Shown here in pieces: positions 16,059 through 25,293 of a DNA stretch of 37,733 nt; positions within the stretch are counted from its first letter, which is position 1; each line of letters begins with the position of its first letter. Origin of the DNA: Sphingomonadales bacterium. Its GTDB lineage: Bacteria; Pseudomonadota; Alphaproteobacteria; SMXS01. The notes under the pieces were generated by a model, which ran no database searches, was not told the origin of the DNA, and was given only the letters and a program-made list of their open reading frames with translations. Made by a program: the position numbers and the translations under genes. The stretch covers positions 1 through 37,733 of the forward strand of contig JALHLV010000036.1 of assembly GCA_022844405.1 (NCBI GenBank), read 5' to 3'.

Positions 16059-16976
16059 TTGAGACCGTTGCTGATGGCGTGGGTGGCGCTGGCGTGGTTC
16101 TGCAGTGTGCCCGCGTCGGCCCTGGTCTATGCGGACCGGCCGGCGCCGGTGAGCCAGGACGACCTGGACCGGCTCGTGGCGCCTATCGCGCTCTATCCCG
16201 ATCCGTTGCTCGGGCATGTGCTGGCCGCGTCGACCTATCCGGCCGAGGTGGGCGACGCGGTGCGCTTCATGGAGGAGCATGACGGCCTGCGCGGCCAGGA
16301 ACTGGCCATGGAGATCCGCAACAAGGGCTGGGAGCCCAACGTGGCCGCGTTGCTGCAATTCCCCACCGTGCTCGCCCTGATGCGCGACAATGCCGACTGG
16401 GTACGGCAGCTCGGCGACCTGGTCTTGCGCGAGGAAACGGCGGTGCTCGACACCGTCCAGACGCTGCGCGGCCTCGCCCTCGCCCAAGGCTCGCTGCGCA
16501 CCAGCCGCCAGCAGAGCGTCTACACGTCGGGCGACATCGTCACCATTCTGCCGGCCAATCCGCGCGATATCTGCGTGCCGGTGTACGACGCCTCGACGGT
16601 CTACGGCGCGTGGTGGCTGCCCGACAAGCCGCCGCTGTCGTGGAGGCCGAAACGGCAGGGGCCAAGGGTGCACGACATGCTTTCGGCCGGCATCTCGTTC
16701 GCGCCGTGCAACACGCTCGCCGCCGCGTCCTACGTGAGCACCAGCCCGGACTGGGAAAACCGCCGGCTCAGCATGACCGGCCGCGGCGTCACCGGAATCT
16801 GGGAGCACGACCGGACGCACCGGCGCGACGTGCCCTATCCGACGGCGGCGGTCCGCGCCAGGTTCGAGCCCAATGGCCCCGGTACCGACAGCGGCATCCG
16901 GCGGGCTCCCAAGGGAGCGTCGGGCGTGACTATCATCAGGCCGAAGACTGACCCGCAGCCCGAAGAGAGCCGCTAG
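16059..16976 (+). CDS. Exported DUF3300 domain protein
   Basis: A 305-residue protein with the DUF3300 signature SQDDLDRLVAPIALYPDPLLGHVLAASTYPAEV (residues 32-64, broken here by LVAP and LAAS blocks). A signal peptide runs from RPLLMAWVALAWFC to a cleavage site near PASA (residue 21). TTG 16059 is preferred because it adds Arg2 to the signal peptide and has GGGAG (16048-16052) six bases upstream; ATG 16074 would leave no positive charge. The C-terminal half contains Cys pairs (PRDICVPVYDAS, SFAPCNTLAAASY) and a Pro/Arg-rich end. The domain's function is unknown; the protein is likely periplasmic. It is convergent with the AhpD-like gene (14 bases between stops). Confidence 0.75.
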   Translation: MRPLLMAWVALAWFCSVPASALVYADRPAPVSQDDLDRLVAPIALYPDPLLGHVLAASTYPAEVGDAVRFMEEHDGLRGQELAMEIRNKGWEPNVAALLQFPTVLALMRDNADWVRQLGDLVLREETAVLDTVQTLRGLALAQGSLRTSRQQSVYTSGDIVTILPANPRDICVPVYDASTVYGAWWLPDKPPLSWRPKRQGPRVHDMLSAGISFAPCNTLAAASYVSTSPDWENRRLSMTGRGVTGIWEHDRTHRRDVPYPTAAVRARFEPNGPGTDSGIRRAPKGASGVTIIRPKTDPQPEESR

Positions 16977-16990
16977 AGACTGCCTCAAGC

Positions 16991-17563
16991 CTATGGCCAG
17001 ATGGGCGCTTCGCCCTCGGGCAGGCGCGCGTCGGCCACACTGAGCGTGAACGACACCAGGCAGTAATAGCCGACCAGCGCCACCACCTCGACCAGCTTCG
17101 GATGGCCCAGCGCCCTGCTGGCGGCGGCGTGCAAGTCATCGCAGACGCGGCCGGTGTGCAAAAGGTCGTGCGCGACTTGATGCACCAGACGCTGGGTTTC
17201 GTTCTCGCAAGGCGGGGTTTCGCCGGTGCGCAGCGCCTCGATGATCGCCTCGGGCAGGCCTTCGGCGCGGGCCATGCGGGCGTGAGCCCAGAATTCGTAT
17301 TCCGCCTTCCAGTGGGCGCCGACGGTGAGAATCGCCAACTCGCGCGCCCTGCCGTCGAGCAGCGAGCCGAAGCGCAGCCGCTCGCCCATCTTCGAGCCGA
17401 TCCGGCCGAAGGACGGGATCTGCAGCCAGGCGTTGAACGGCCCGCCCAGCTCGGCGGTCGGCGTGCCCATGGATGCCTTGCGCGGCCCTTCGACGATGTC
17501 GTCCCACAGCGCGCGTTGCTCGTCGTTCAGGTCGCCGTGCCGCAGCTTGGGAAATTCGACCAT
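16991..17563 (-). CDS. Carboxymuconolactone decarboxylase / AhpD-like protein
   Basis: A 190-residue CMD-family all-helical protein. The core RARELAILTVGAHWKAEYEFWAHARMARAEGLPEA (about residues 73-107) has the conserved Glu and His (EFWAH) of the family. The CxxC of true AhpD is not at the usual place, so peroxidase activity is doubtful and a decarboxylase-like or unknown role is likelier. I prefer ATG 17563 because GGAGG (17573-17569) lies five bases upstream of it; an ATG at 17575 adds four residues. The P450 gene is 46 bases upstream on the same strand, so the two probably form an operon. Confidence 0.83.
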   Translation of the reverse strand: MVEFPKLRHGDLNDEQRALWDDIVEGPRKASMGTPTAELGGPFNAWLQIPSFGRIGSKMGERLRFGSLLDGRARELAILTVGAHWKAEYEFWAHARMARAEGLPEAIIEALRTGETPPCENETQRLVHQVAHDLLHTGRVCDDLHAAASRALGHPKLVEVVALVGYYCLVSFTLSVADARLPEGEAPIWP

Positions 17564-17609
17564 CGCATCCTCCATGCCTCGGGCGGCGATGCCGCCGGTA
17601 CTGTCCGTC

Positions 17610-18869
17610 TCAACGCTTGGTGAAGGTGATCGGCAGTTCTTTCATCGGCATGAAGTACAGGCTGGGATTGTGTACCGGCTGCGGCAGTTCGTGCTCCAGC
17701 CTGATGTCGTCCAGGCGGGTCAGCAGGGCGGTGAACGAGCTGACCATCTCCTGCCGCGCCAGGCTGGCGCCGACGCAGAAATGCGCGCCCGCGCCGAAGG
17801 CGATCTGCGCGCCGGCGTTCTTGCGGTCGATGTCGAACAGGTGCGGGCACTCGAACTTTTCCGGGTCCCGGTTGGCCGCGCCGTAGCGGGTCAGCACCAT
17901 GGAGCCGGCCGGGATCAGCGTGCCGTTCAGTTCCACGTCGCGGGTGGTCTTGCGCGCCAGCCCCTGCACCGGGCTTTCGATGCGCATGGCCTCCTCGCAG
18001 AACGGCTTGATCAGGCTCATGTCGCCCTGCAGACGCCGCATGGTCTCGGGATGGCGCAGCAGCAGCCACAGCCCGTGGGCGATGGCGCTCTGGGTGGTCT
18101 CGAAGCCGCCGCTGATCAGCTGGTGCATCAGATTCTGCAGCTCGTGCATGGACAGCGGCTCCTCGTCGTCGCCATGGGCGTGGACGAGGGCGGAGATCAG
18201 GTCACCGGTGGGGTTCCTGCGGCGGTCCTCGAACACGTCCGACAGATAGTGCTGCATCTCCAGCTCGGTCTCGGCGATCCGGCGGATCTCGGGCTCGGTC
18301 CATTTGCGGATCGACAGGGCGATCAAAGCGTCGGCCCAGCGCTTGAATTTTTCCACCTCCTTGCGGCCCAGGCCGAGCTGCTCGGCGATGATGATGCCGG
18401 GCATGGGCATGGCGAACTGCCTGTTGAACTCGCAGCGGCCGTCGTCGATCCACGAATCGATCAGGTCGTTGGCCACCTGGTCCACATAGGGCAGCATCTC
18501 CTTCACCCGCTTCACCGTGAACACCCGGTCCAGCAGCTTGCGGTAGCGGGAATGCTCGGGCGGGTCGGTCCGCTGCAGCGTCTGGACGTGCGCCCAGCCG
18601 CGTTCGGCGATGATCTCTTCGTAGAGCACGCCCAGATCGCCCTGAAGGCCCTTGCCGTCCTTGGCGCTGACGTCGTTGGAGAAGGTCTCCGTGTCCTTCA
18701 GCACCTGGCGCAAATCGTCATATTTGGTGACCATGTAGAAGCCGGTCTCCGGCATCCGGTAGACCGGGCATTGCTCGTGCAGCAGCGCGTAGAACTCGAA
18801 CGGATCGCTCTGCGTCGCGTGGTCCATGAGGCTGTAATCCTCGACCCGTCTGGTCACCCTGGCATCCAT
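17610..18869 (-). CDS. Cytochrome P450
   Basis: A 419-residue soluble bacterial P450. The heme loop is AFGAGAHFCVGASLA with Cys365 as iron ligand. The K-helix ExxR is Glu293-Ala-Met-Arg296. The I-helix has GGFETT (254-259) in place of the usual AGxET/DT, keeping the acid-Thr pair used for oxygen activation. The PERF-like region is PEKFECPHLFDIDR. Class I bacterial P450s need a ferredoxin and reductase; none is in this window. It is followed closely by the AhpD-like gene and is divergent from a nitroreductase gene. The substrate is unknown; sterol, terpenoid or aromatic substrates are all possible. Confidence 0.94.
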   Translation of the reverse strand: MDARVTRRVEDYSLMDHATQSDPFEFYALLHEQCPVYRMPETGFYMVTKYDDLRQVLKDTETFSNDVSAKDGKGLQGDLGVLYEEIIAERGWAHVQTLQRTDPPEHSRYRKLLDRVFTVKRVKEMLPYVDQVANDLIDSWIDDGRCEFNRQFAMPMPGIIIAEQLGLGRKEVEKFKRWADALIALSIRKWTEPEIRRIAETELEMQHYLSDVFEDRRRNPTGDLISALVHAHGDDEEPLSMHELQNLMHQLISGGFETTQSAIAHGLWLLLRHPETMRRLQGDMSLIKPFCEEAMRIESPVQGLARKTTRDVELNGTLIPAGSMVLTRYGAANRDPEKFECPHLFDIDRKNAGAQIAFGAGAHFCVGASLARQEMVSSFTALLTRLDDIRLEHELPQPVHNPSLYFMPMKELPITFTKR

Positions 18870-18992
18870 TTCCGTCTCCCCGAACCGGCGTCAGATGCCC
18901 GAATACTAACCGTGGTTCGGCAAAGGCGCGACAGCCTTGCGGTCGCAGGCGGCTGCCGCGATCATGGGCGCCGATTTCCAGGGGAGGGAACC

Positions 18993-19631
18993 ATGGCCGA
19001 AGCGAGCCTGTCCGACATCATCTTCTCCACCCGCGCCATGCGGCGGCTGAAGCCCGACCCGGTGCCCGACGCTCTGATCGAAAAGATCCTGCGCGCCGGC
19101 CAGGCCGCGCCGAGCGGCGGCAACGCCCAGAACTGGGGCTTCCTGGTGGTCAAGGACCCGGAGGTGAAGCGCCAGGTGCAGGTCTACTACCAGCGCGCCT
19201 ATGACGAGGGCGTCGGCAAGCACTATGCCGAGCGGCTGGCGTCCATGCCGGCGGGCGAGGCACGCGACAAGCTGGAGCGGCAGGTCGCAGCCGTGCATCA
19301 CCTGACGCTGCATTTCCACGAGGCGCCGGTGTGGATCGTGCCGTGCCTCGACGTGGGGCCGCGCGGCGCGGTCGGCATGAGCGGGGCGTCGATCTATCCG
19401 GCGGCGCAGAACATGCTGCTGACGGCGCGCGCGCTCGGGCTCGGCTCCACGCTCACCTGCCGGCACATGATGTTCGGCAAGGAGTGCGACACCATCTTCG
19501 GCCTGCCCGAGACCGTGGTGTCCTTCGCCATCCTGCCGGTCGGCTGGCCGGAAGGCAAATTCGGCCCGGTCGGCCGCGGGCCGCTGTCCAGCGTGGTGTT
19601 CAAGGACCGCTGGGGCCAGCCCTGGTTCTGA
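18993..19631 (+). CDS. Nitroreductase family protein
   Basis: A 212-residue FMN-dependent nitroreductase-like protein. FMN-binding segments are STRAMRRLKPDPVP (residues 12-25), APSGGNAQNWGF (about 40-51) and the mid-helix GASIYPAAQNMLLTARALGLGSTL. The C-terminus VFKDRWGQPWF is typical of a subgroup in alphaproteobacteria and actinobacteria. Members reduce nitroaromatics, quinones or enones with NAD(P)H, usually as dimers. GGGGAGGG lies just before ATG 18993. It is divergent from the P450 gene, with about 123 bases between starts. The physiological substrate is not visible. Confidence 0.9.
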   Translation: MAEASLSDIIFSTRAMRRLKPDPVPDALIEKILRAGQAAPSGGNAQNWGFLVVKDPEVKRQVQVYYQRAYDEGVGKHYAERLASMPAGEARDKLERQVAAVHHLTLHFHEAPVWIVPCLDVGPRGAVGMSGASIYPAAQNMLLTARALGLGSTLTCRHMMFGKECDTIFGLPETVVSFAILPVGWPEGKFGPVGRGPLSSVVFKDRWGQPWF

Positions 19632-19714
19632 CGACCGGCGCAGGGCGCGTCGATCCGTCAACCCGACCTTGATTTAAGGTGCCGCTTCGTCTATCCGTTG
19701 CGGCGTTTCCCCGG

Positions 19715-19790
19715 GCCGCTTTAGCTCAGCCGGTAGAGCATCGCATTCGTAATGCGAGGGTCGCGTGTTCGAGTCACGCAAGCGGCACCA
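19715..19790 (+). tRNA. tRNA-Thr (anticodon CGT)
   Basis: A complete 76-base cloverleaf: acceptor GCCGCTT/AAGCGGC, D arm GCTC/GAGC, anticodon stem TCGCA/TGCGA with loop TTCGTAA, T arm GCGTG/CACGC with loop TTCGAGT, then A-CCA encoded in the DNA. The anticodon CGT is at 19748-19750 and reads ACG. No integration signature (attL/attR or integrase) is seen next to it. Confidence 0.97.
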
Positions 19791-19823
19791 TTCCCTCAAG
19801 GCCCTGTTCCCCGCCTCCGGCGG

Positions 19824-22385
19824 TCAGTCGACCTCTTCGGCGTAGTATTCGTCGTGCCGTGTGTCCTGGTGGAGCAGGGCGTGATGGCGGAACGCCTCGC
19901 GGATATTCTCGCGCAGCAGCACGCTGTTCACCGGCTTGGTGCAGAACCGGTGGATGGCGCCGCGATTGATCGCCTCCATGATCGATTCCAGGTCGGCGAA
20001 GCCCGACAGGATGATCCGCAGCGTGTCGGGATAGAGATCCTTGACCTTTTCCAGGAACACGGTGCCGCCCATCCCGGGCATGCGCTGATCGCACAGGATG
20101 ACCTGCACCGGGTGCAGCGCCAGCAGATCGAAGCCCTCGGCGGCCGAGCCCGCCAGCAGGATATTGTAGCTGTCCTGGCGCAGCAGACGCTCCAGCGTGG
20201 CCAGCACGTCCGGATCATCGTCGATGAGCAGCAGGCTCTTCAGCGGCGGCGCGGCTTCGCCCGCCGGTTGTGGCAGCCGCTTGTCGTCGAGCAGCATCCG
20301 TTCGATGTCCTCGGCGGGCACGGGCGGGCTGAAATAGTAGCCCTGGATCATGTCGCAGTGGTGCCGCCGCAGATAGGCGAGCTGCGCGGCGGTCTCCACG
20401 CCTTCGGCGATCACCTCCAGCTTCAGGCTGTGCGCCATGCGGATGATGGCGAGCGCGATGGCCGCGTCGTCCGGATTGCGGGTGATGTCGCGGATGAAGG
20501 CGATGTCGATCTTGAGTTTGTCGATCGGGAAGCGGCGCAGATAGGCCAGGCTGGAATAGCCGGTGCCGAAATCGTCGATGGAAATCTGCACCCCGCGCTT
20601 TTTCAGGCCCCGCATGCAGGCGATGGTGCGCCCGGTGTTTTCCATCAGCGAGCCTTCGGTGAGCTCCAGCTCAAGCAGGTCCGCGGCGATGCCGGTCTCT
20701 TGCAGCGCCCTGGCGACGTCGCCGTCCAGGTCGCCGTCGACGAACTGGCGCCCCGACACGTTCACCGAAATGGCGACCGCGCCGACCGGCGACGCCGCCC
20801 AGGCGGCGATCTGCCGGCAGGCCGTGGCGATCACCCAGCTTCCAACCCGCACGATCAGGCCGGTTTCTTCGAGCAGGGGAATGAAGTCCCTGGGCGGCAC
20901 GAGGCCGTGTCCGGGCCGCTGCCAGCGGATCAGTGCCTCCAACCCGGCGATGCGGCCGCTGTTGAGGTTTACCTTGGGCTGGTAGTACAGCACGAACTCG
21001 CCGTTCTCGACGGCCTTGCGCAGGGCGGTCTCCATCTCCAGGCGGACCATGGCCTCGGTATTCATCTGCGCCGTGAAGAAGCTGCTGGTGTCGCGGCCAG
21101 CCTGCTTGGCCCGGTACATGGCGGTATCGGCGTATTTCAGCAGGCTTTCGGCGTCGGCGGTGTCGGCGGGATGGATGGCGATGCCGATGCTGGCGGTCAC
21201 CGTCACCTCGTGGCCCTGGAGGTAGAAAGGCCGCCGCAGCGCCTCGCGGATCTTGGCGGCCACGACCGACGCGCCCTGCTGTCCGTCCTCGAGCACCAGG
21301 ATGATGGCGAACTCGTCGCCGCCTTGCCGTCCGACCGTATCCCTGATGCGCACGCACTGGACGAGGCGGTCGCCGAACTGGCGCAAGAGGTCGTCGCCAA
21401 CGGCGTGACCCAGCGTGTCGTTCACGTTCTTGAAGTGATCGACATCGATGCTCAGCACAGCCAGATGCCAGCCATTGCCCGAGGCGCGCTCCAGCGTCTT
21501 GATCAGCGTGTCGAAGAACAGCGTGCGGTTTGGCAGGCCGGTCAGGGCATCGAAATGCGCCATGCGGTGGAGGCGCTTCTCTGCTTCCCTGCGTTCGGTG
21601 ATGTCGCGCATCACGACGACGATGATCCAGTCCGCGCCGGAGCGGTGGGCGTGGCGGTGCACTTCCACGTGCAGGTGCGAGCCGTCCTTGCGCCGCAGTT
21701 CGCTTTCCGTGAAGCGATTCACATGCAGGCCGGCGATGACGGCGTCATACATGTCCTCCAGCGTGACGAGAGCGTTTTTGTTCAGCTGCGACGGACCCAT
21801 CCGGAACAGCTCTTCGCGGGAGTAGCCGAACATGGTCGTAACGGTCTGGTTGACCTCGACGAACTTCATGCTGGTCCGGCTGACCAGCATGATCGCGTCG
21901 GCGGTGGAGTCCATGGCGGCGCGAAACCGCTGCAGGTCGGCGGCGCGCTCGTCCACCTGGCGTTCGAGGATCGTGCCGTAATTCTGCAGGAAATCCGCAT
22001 ACGCCTTGAGCCTCAGCAGGTTGCGCACCCTGAGCCACAACTCGGCGCGGTCGACGGGCTTGGTCAGGAAGTCTTCCGCTCCGGCGGCCAGGCCGGCGAG
22101 GCGCGCGTCCCGGTCGATATGCGCGGTGACCATGATGATCGGAATGTGCGCCGTGACCGGGTTCGCCTTGAGCCGGGCGGTAACCTCGTAGCCGTCCATG
22201 CCGGGCATCATGATGTCGAGCAGGATCAGGTCCGGCGGCGTCTCCGCCACCGAGGCCAGCGCTTCCTCGCCGTCGGCGGCGCAGCGCGTGATGTAGCCCT
22301 CGGGCTTCAGCAGTGCTTGCAGCAGCTTGCGGTTCCGCTGTTCGTCGTCGACGATCAGGATGGATGCCGGGGGCGGATCGGTCAT
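19824..22385 (-). CDS. REC-PAS-GGDEF-EAL-REC cyclic-di-GMP regulator
   Basis: An 853-residue soluble regulator. REC1 covers about residues 8-125 (phospho-Asp57 in LILLDIMMPG). PAS/PAC follows (about 150-270), then GGDEF (355-359 in GRQGGDEFA) with inhibitory site RIRD (346-349), and EAL (483-485 in GLEALIRW) with NVSGRQF, ELTEGSL, IDDFGTGYSSL and EGVET all present. A C-terminal REC2 (about 715-835, Asp766) completes it. Both the cyclase and the phosphodiesterase keep their catalytic residues, so it may be bifunctional or switchable. A receiver at each end is unusual. The start overlaps the stop of the single-domain receiver gene by four bases (ATGA), indicating translational coupling. Confidence 0.95.
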   Translation of the reverse strand: MTDPPPASILIVDDEQRNRKLLQALLKPEGYITRCAADGEEALASVAETPPDLILLDIMMPGMDGYEVTARLKANPVTAHIPIIMVTAHIDRDARLAGLAAGAEDFLTKPVDRAELWLRVRNLLRLKAYADFLQNYGTILERQVDERAADLQRFRAAMDSTADAIMLVSRTSMKFVEVNQTVTTMFGYSREELFRMGPSQLNKNALVTLEDMYDAVIAGLHVNRFTESELRRKDGSHLHVEVHRHAHRSGADWIIVVVMRDITERREAEKRLHRMAHFDALTGLPNRTLFFDTLIKTLERASGNGWHLAVLSIDVDHFKNVNDTLGHAVGDDLLRQFGDRLVQCVRIRDTVGRQGGDEFAIILVLEDGQQGASVVAAKIREALRRPFYLQGHEVTVTASIGIAIHPADTADAESLLKYADTAMYRAKQAGRDTSSFFTAQMNTEAMVRLEMETALRKAVENGEFVLYYQPKVNLNSGRIAGLEALIRWQRPGHGLVPPRDFIPLLEETGLIVRVGSWVIATACRQIAAWAASPVGAVAISVNVSGRQFVDGDLDGDVARALQETGIAADLLELELTEGSLMENTGRTIACMRGLKKRGVQISIDDFGTGYSSLAYLRRFPIDKLKIDIAFIRDITRNPDDAAIALAIIRMAHSLKLEVIAEGVETAAQLAYLRRHHCDMIQGYYFSPPVPAEDIERMLLDDKRLPQPAGEAAPPLKSLLLIDDDPDVLATLERLLRQDSYNILLAGSAAEGFDLLALHPVQVILCDQRMPGMGGTVFLEKVKDLYPDTLRIILSGFADLESIMEAINRGAIHRFCTKPVNSVLLRENIREAFRHHALLHQDTRHDEYYAEEVD

Positions 22386-22765
22386 GGCACGGGGCGTCCG
22401 GTCCTGAGCAACAGGGCGTCGATGGCCGCGTAAAGCTCCTGATACCTGAGCGGCTTGGCGATATAGGCATCGCACCCGGCGCTCCTCGTGCGCTCCTGGT
22501 CCGTCGTCATCGCCAGGGCGGTCAGCGCGATGACCGGGATGGACGCCGTGGCCGGGTCGCCCTTCAGTATGGACGTCGCTTCCAGGCCGTCCATGCCGGG
22601 CAGATGGATGTCCATCAGCACCAGGTCCGGATGTTCCGACCGCGCCAGCGCCAGCCCGGTCTCGGCGTCCGACGCGCTCAGCACCGTATGGCCGGCGTTG
22701 CGCAGCAGCAGCGAGGTCAGCTTCATGTTGGTCGGGCTGTCTTCGACGATGAGTATCCTGGCCAT
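22382..22765 (-). CDS. Single-domain response regulator (DivK-like)
   Basis: A 127-residue lone receiver, MARILIVEDSPTNMKLTSLLL, with acidic pocket Glu-Asp, phospho-acceptor Asp in LVLMDIHLPGMDG, switch Thr in VIALTALAM and Lys in AYIAKPL. There is no output domain. It resembles DivK of Caulobacter, including the AGCDAYIAKP stretch. Its position, directly before a GGDEF protein, recalls the divK-pleD gene order. It probably shuttles phosphate from the hybrid kinase just upstream (14-bp gap) or acts allosterically on it. Identity with the true cell-cycle DivK is not shown, since other single-domain receivers look alike. Confidence 0.92.
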   Translation of the reverse strand: MARILIVEDSPTNMKLTSLLLRNAGHTVLSASDAETGLALARSEHPDLVLMDIHLPGMDGLEATSILKGDPATASIPVIALTALAMTTDQERTRSAGCDAYIAKPLRYQELYAAIDALLLRTGRPVP

Positions 22766-22779
22766 CCTGAGCCCCTTTT

Positions 22780-25293
22780 TCAGCGCGGCGATAGGGCGCG
22801 CCTGACTTCGGCGATGAAATCGATACGGTTCAACCCGGCCTTCTCGACAACGCGGATGAGGTTGTCGGGGTTGCTGTTGAGCAAAGCCAGCTCCTGCGGT
22901 GTGGTCCGCTTCGCGGTCACCACCAGGATCGGGATGCGCGCCGTGTCCGCGTGGCTGTGCAGCGCTTCGACGACGTCGAAGCCGCTGACGTCCGCCATCA
23001 TCAGATCGAGCAGGATCAGGTCCGGCCGCACTTGCTGGGCCAGCGTGATCGCTTCCCTGCCACCATACGCCCGCACCACCGCGTAACTCGGCATGGGCAG
23101 GAACGCAGCGATCACCTCGACGGCCTTGGAGTCGTCGTCCACGACCAGGATGGTGTGCGTGTGGTCGCTGTCGGGATTCAGGCCCAGATCGGCGAGCGAG
23201 GCTTTCAACTGGGCGCGGCTGATCGGCTTCTGCAGCACGCCGGCGGCGCCGCTCGCCAGCGCCATGTCCTGGTAGTCCGGGCCGGCAATGATCACCACGG
23301 GTACACGGGCAAGGGCGGGGCTCTCGCGCAGCCGCAGCAGGAACTCCCAGCCGTCCATGCCCGGTAGCAGGATATCCAGCGTGATCAGGCTCGGCGGCTG
23401 CGCCGCGGCCAGAACCAGCGCGGCTTCGGCGGTGGAGGCGCGCATGACAGTGAAGCCTTCGGATTCCAGCAGCAGGCGGACAAGGTCGGCCTCCGACTCC
23501 TCGTCCTCGATCACCAGCGCGATGCGTTCCCTGGGCACGGCCGGGACCAGGCCGTCGCCGGCCGGTTCGCGGTGCTTCACGACCGCCGCGGGCTCCAGCC
23601 TGCGCAGCGGCAGCCAGACGGCGAAGCACGAGCCCTCTCCCTCGGCGCTGGAGACGGCCACGGTGCCGCCATGCAGGTCGGCCAGTTGCTTGACCATGGC
23701 GAGGCCGAGGCCCGTGCCCTGGAACTTGCGCGACAGGCTGCTGTCGATCTGGCTGAAGGCCTGGAACAGCTTGGCCATGTTCTCGTGGGAAATGCCGATG
23801 CCCTTGTCGGTGACGCGGAGTTCCAGGAATTCGTCGTAGCCGTTCGCGGGGGCGGGAAAGCCGTACATTGGCCGGGGACCCGCCAGTTTGCCGACCGCGG
23901 CGCGGGGTGCGCGACGCGCCTTGAGCACCACATGCCCGCCCGTGCCGCTGAATTTGACGGCGTTCGACAGCAGGTTGTAGACGATCTGCTTGGTCTTGCG
24001 CATGTCCAGCATGGGCGCACCCAGATTGTCGTCGGCCCTCAGTTCCAGTTGTACCCGTTGCGCCGCCGCCTTCTCCCGGACGATGGACAGGCTGTTCGAC
24101 AGCAGGCCGTTCAGAGCGACTGGCTCCAGTTCCAGCGCCATCATGCCGGCCTCGACCTTCGACAGGTCCAGGATGTCGTTGATCAGCGACAGCAGGTGCT
24201 GGCCGCTCGAGAAGATGTCGCTGATATATTCCTGCTGGACCTCGGTCACCTCGCCCATCAGGCCATCCTTGAGCGCCTCGGAGAAGCCGATGATGGCGTT
24301 GAGCGGCGTCCGCAGTTCATGCGACATGGTGGCGAGGAACTCGGACTTCATGCGGCTGGCATGCACCAGTTCCATATTCTTCTCCTGCAACGCATGCTCG
24401 AAGCGCTTGCGCTCGGTCACGTCGCGCGCCGCCGCGAACACGCCCTGCACCGTGCGGTCGCGGTCGTGAAACGTGGCGGCGTTGTAGGACACCACGGTTT
24501 CCTCGCCGTTGAGGTTGCGCACGGTCAATTCATAGTCGCTCACCCTGTTCTCGGTCAGCACCCGCCTGATCGCTGCGTCGGCCCGGATCGGGTCGGTAAA
24601 GAAGTTGCGGCAGGGCGCGCCGATCAGCTCGTCACGGGTACGGCCGGTCAGCGCCATCATCTGCTGGTTGACGTCGGAGATGATGCCCTGCGGATCGGTG
24701 GTCATCAGCGCGTCGATGTTCGATTCGATCAGCGAGCGGGTATAGAACTGCTGGTCGCGCAGCCGCTGATCCAGCAGCGCGCGGGCGGCTTCCGTCTGCT
24801 GGCGCGCCGTATTGTCGGTGCCGATCAGCAGATAACCGATGATCTTGCCCTGCGCGTCGCGCAGGGCCGTGACCGAAACGATGGCCGCGAACCGGCTGCC
24901 GTCCTTGCGGACATAGGTCAGGTCGTAGATGTCCTCGATGCCCCGCGACGCCTTGAACACCAGCGCCTCGAAGCCCGGCGTGATCGTGGTCTCCAGCTCC
25001 AGGCTGAGCGCCGCGGCGCGCGCGATCAGTTCGTCCGGGTCCGAGATGTCGGCCGGCGTGATGCGGTCGACCACGTCGGACGCCTCGTAGCCCAGCATCC
25101 GCTCGGCACCCACGTTGAAGACCTGGATCACGCCACGTTCGTCGGTGGCGATGCTGGAGAAGTTGGCGCTGTTGAAGATGGCGTCCTGCAGCGCGCCGGT
25201 CTTGAGCAGCGCCTTCTGCCGCTGGGACTCGACGACGCCTTCCGGGCCGCCCGGCTTTCCGCGGGTGCCATTGCCATTGCCAGGTTTGGCCAT
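22780..25293 (-). CDS. Cytoplasmic hybrid histidine kinase with two receivers
   Basis: An 837-residue sensor kinase without membrane helices. There are two PAS/PAC units (about residues 35-165 and 180-300), HisKA with His325 (FLATMSHELRTPLNAI), an HATPase with N box (QIVYNLLSNAVKF), DKGIGIS and GTGLGLAMV, then REC1 (about 590-700, Asp640) and REC2 (about 714-830, Asp763). Sensing is presumably by PAS domains in the cytosol. The start at 25293 has GGAGG six bases upstream; an upstream ATG at 25374 lacks one. It heads a three-gene leftward operon with the lone receiver and the GGDEF-EAL protein, which makes a complete phosphorelay to cyclic-di-GMP. Confidence 0.95.
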   Translation of the reverse strand: MAKPGNGNGTRGKPGGPEGVVESQRQKALLKTGALQDAIFNSANFSSIATDERGVIQVFNVGAERMLGYEASDVVDRITPADISDPDELIARAAALSLELETTITPGFEALVFKASRGIEDIYDLTYVRKDGSRFAAIVSVTALRDAQGKIIGYLLIGTDNTARQQTEAARALLDQRLRDQQFYTRSLIESNIDALMTTDPQGIISDVNQQMMALTGRTRDELIGAPCRNFFTDPIRADAAIRRVLTENRVSDYELTVRNLNGEETVVSYNAATFHDRDRTVQGVFAAARDVTERKRFEHALQEKNMELVHASRMKSEFLATMSHELRTPLNAIIGFSEALKDGLMGEVTEVQQEYISDIFSSGQHLLSLINDILDLSKVEAGMMALELEPVALNGLLSNSLSIVREKAAAQRVQLELRADDNLGAPMLDMRKTKQIVYNLLSNAVKFSGTGGHVVLKARRAPRAAVGKLAGPRPMYGFPAPANGYDEFLELRVTDKGIGISHENMAKLFQAFSQIDSSLSRKFQGTGLGLAMVKQLADLHGGTVAVSSAEGEGSCFAVWLPLRRLEPAAVVKHREPAGDGLVPAVPRERIALVIEDEESEADLVRLLLESEGFTVMRASTAEAALVLAAAQPPSLITLDILLPGMDGWEFLLRLRESPALARVPVVIIAGPDYQDMALASGAAGVLQKPISRAQLKASLADLGLNPDSDHTHTILVVDDDSKAVEVIAAFLPMPSYAVVRAYGGREAITLAQQVRPDLILLDLMMADVSGFDVVEALHSHADTARIPILVVTAKRTTPQELALLNSNPDNLIRVVEKAGLNRIDFIAEVRRALSPR

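Noticed and set aside
14922-16988. 688-codon minus-strand frame across the MFS end, the LLM gene and the DUF3300 gene
   Set aside because: Low-complexity Arg/Gly/Ala composition, no motif, and it conflicts with three recognised genes.
17325-19631. Long rightward frame of 768 codons that ends in the nitroreductase
   Set aside because: Only the last 212 residues are real; the upstream part is antisense to the P450 and AhpD-like genes and lacks a ribosome site.
19700-19823. Integration site at tRNA-Thr
   Set aside because: No integrase, no repeat of the tRNA 3' end in the window, and flanking genes look native.
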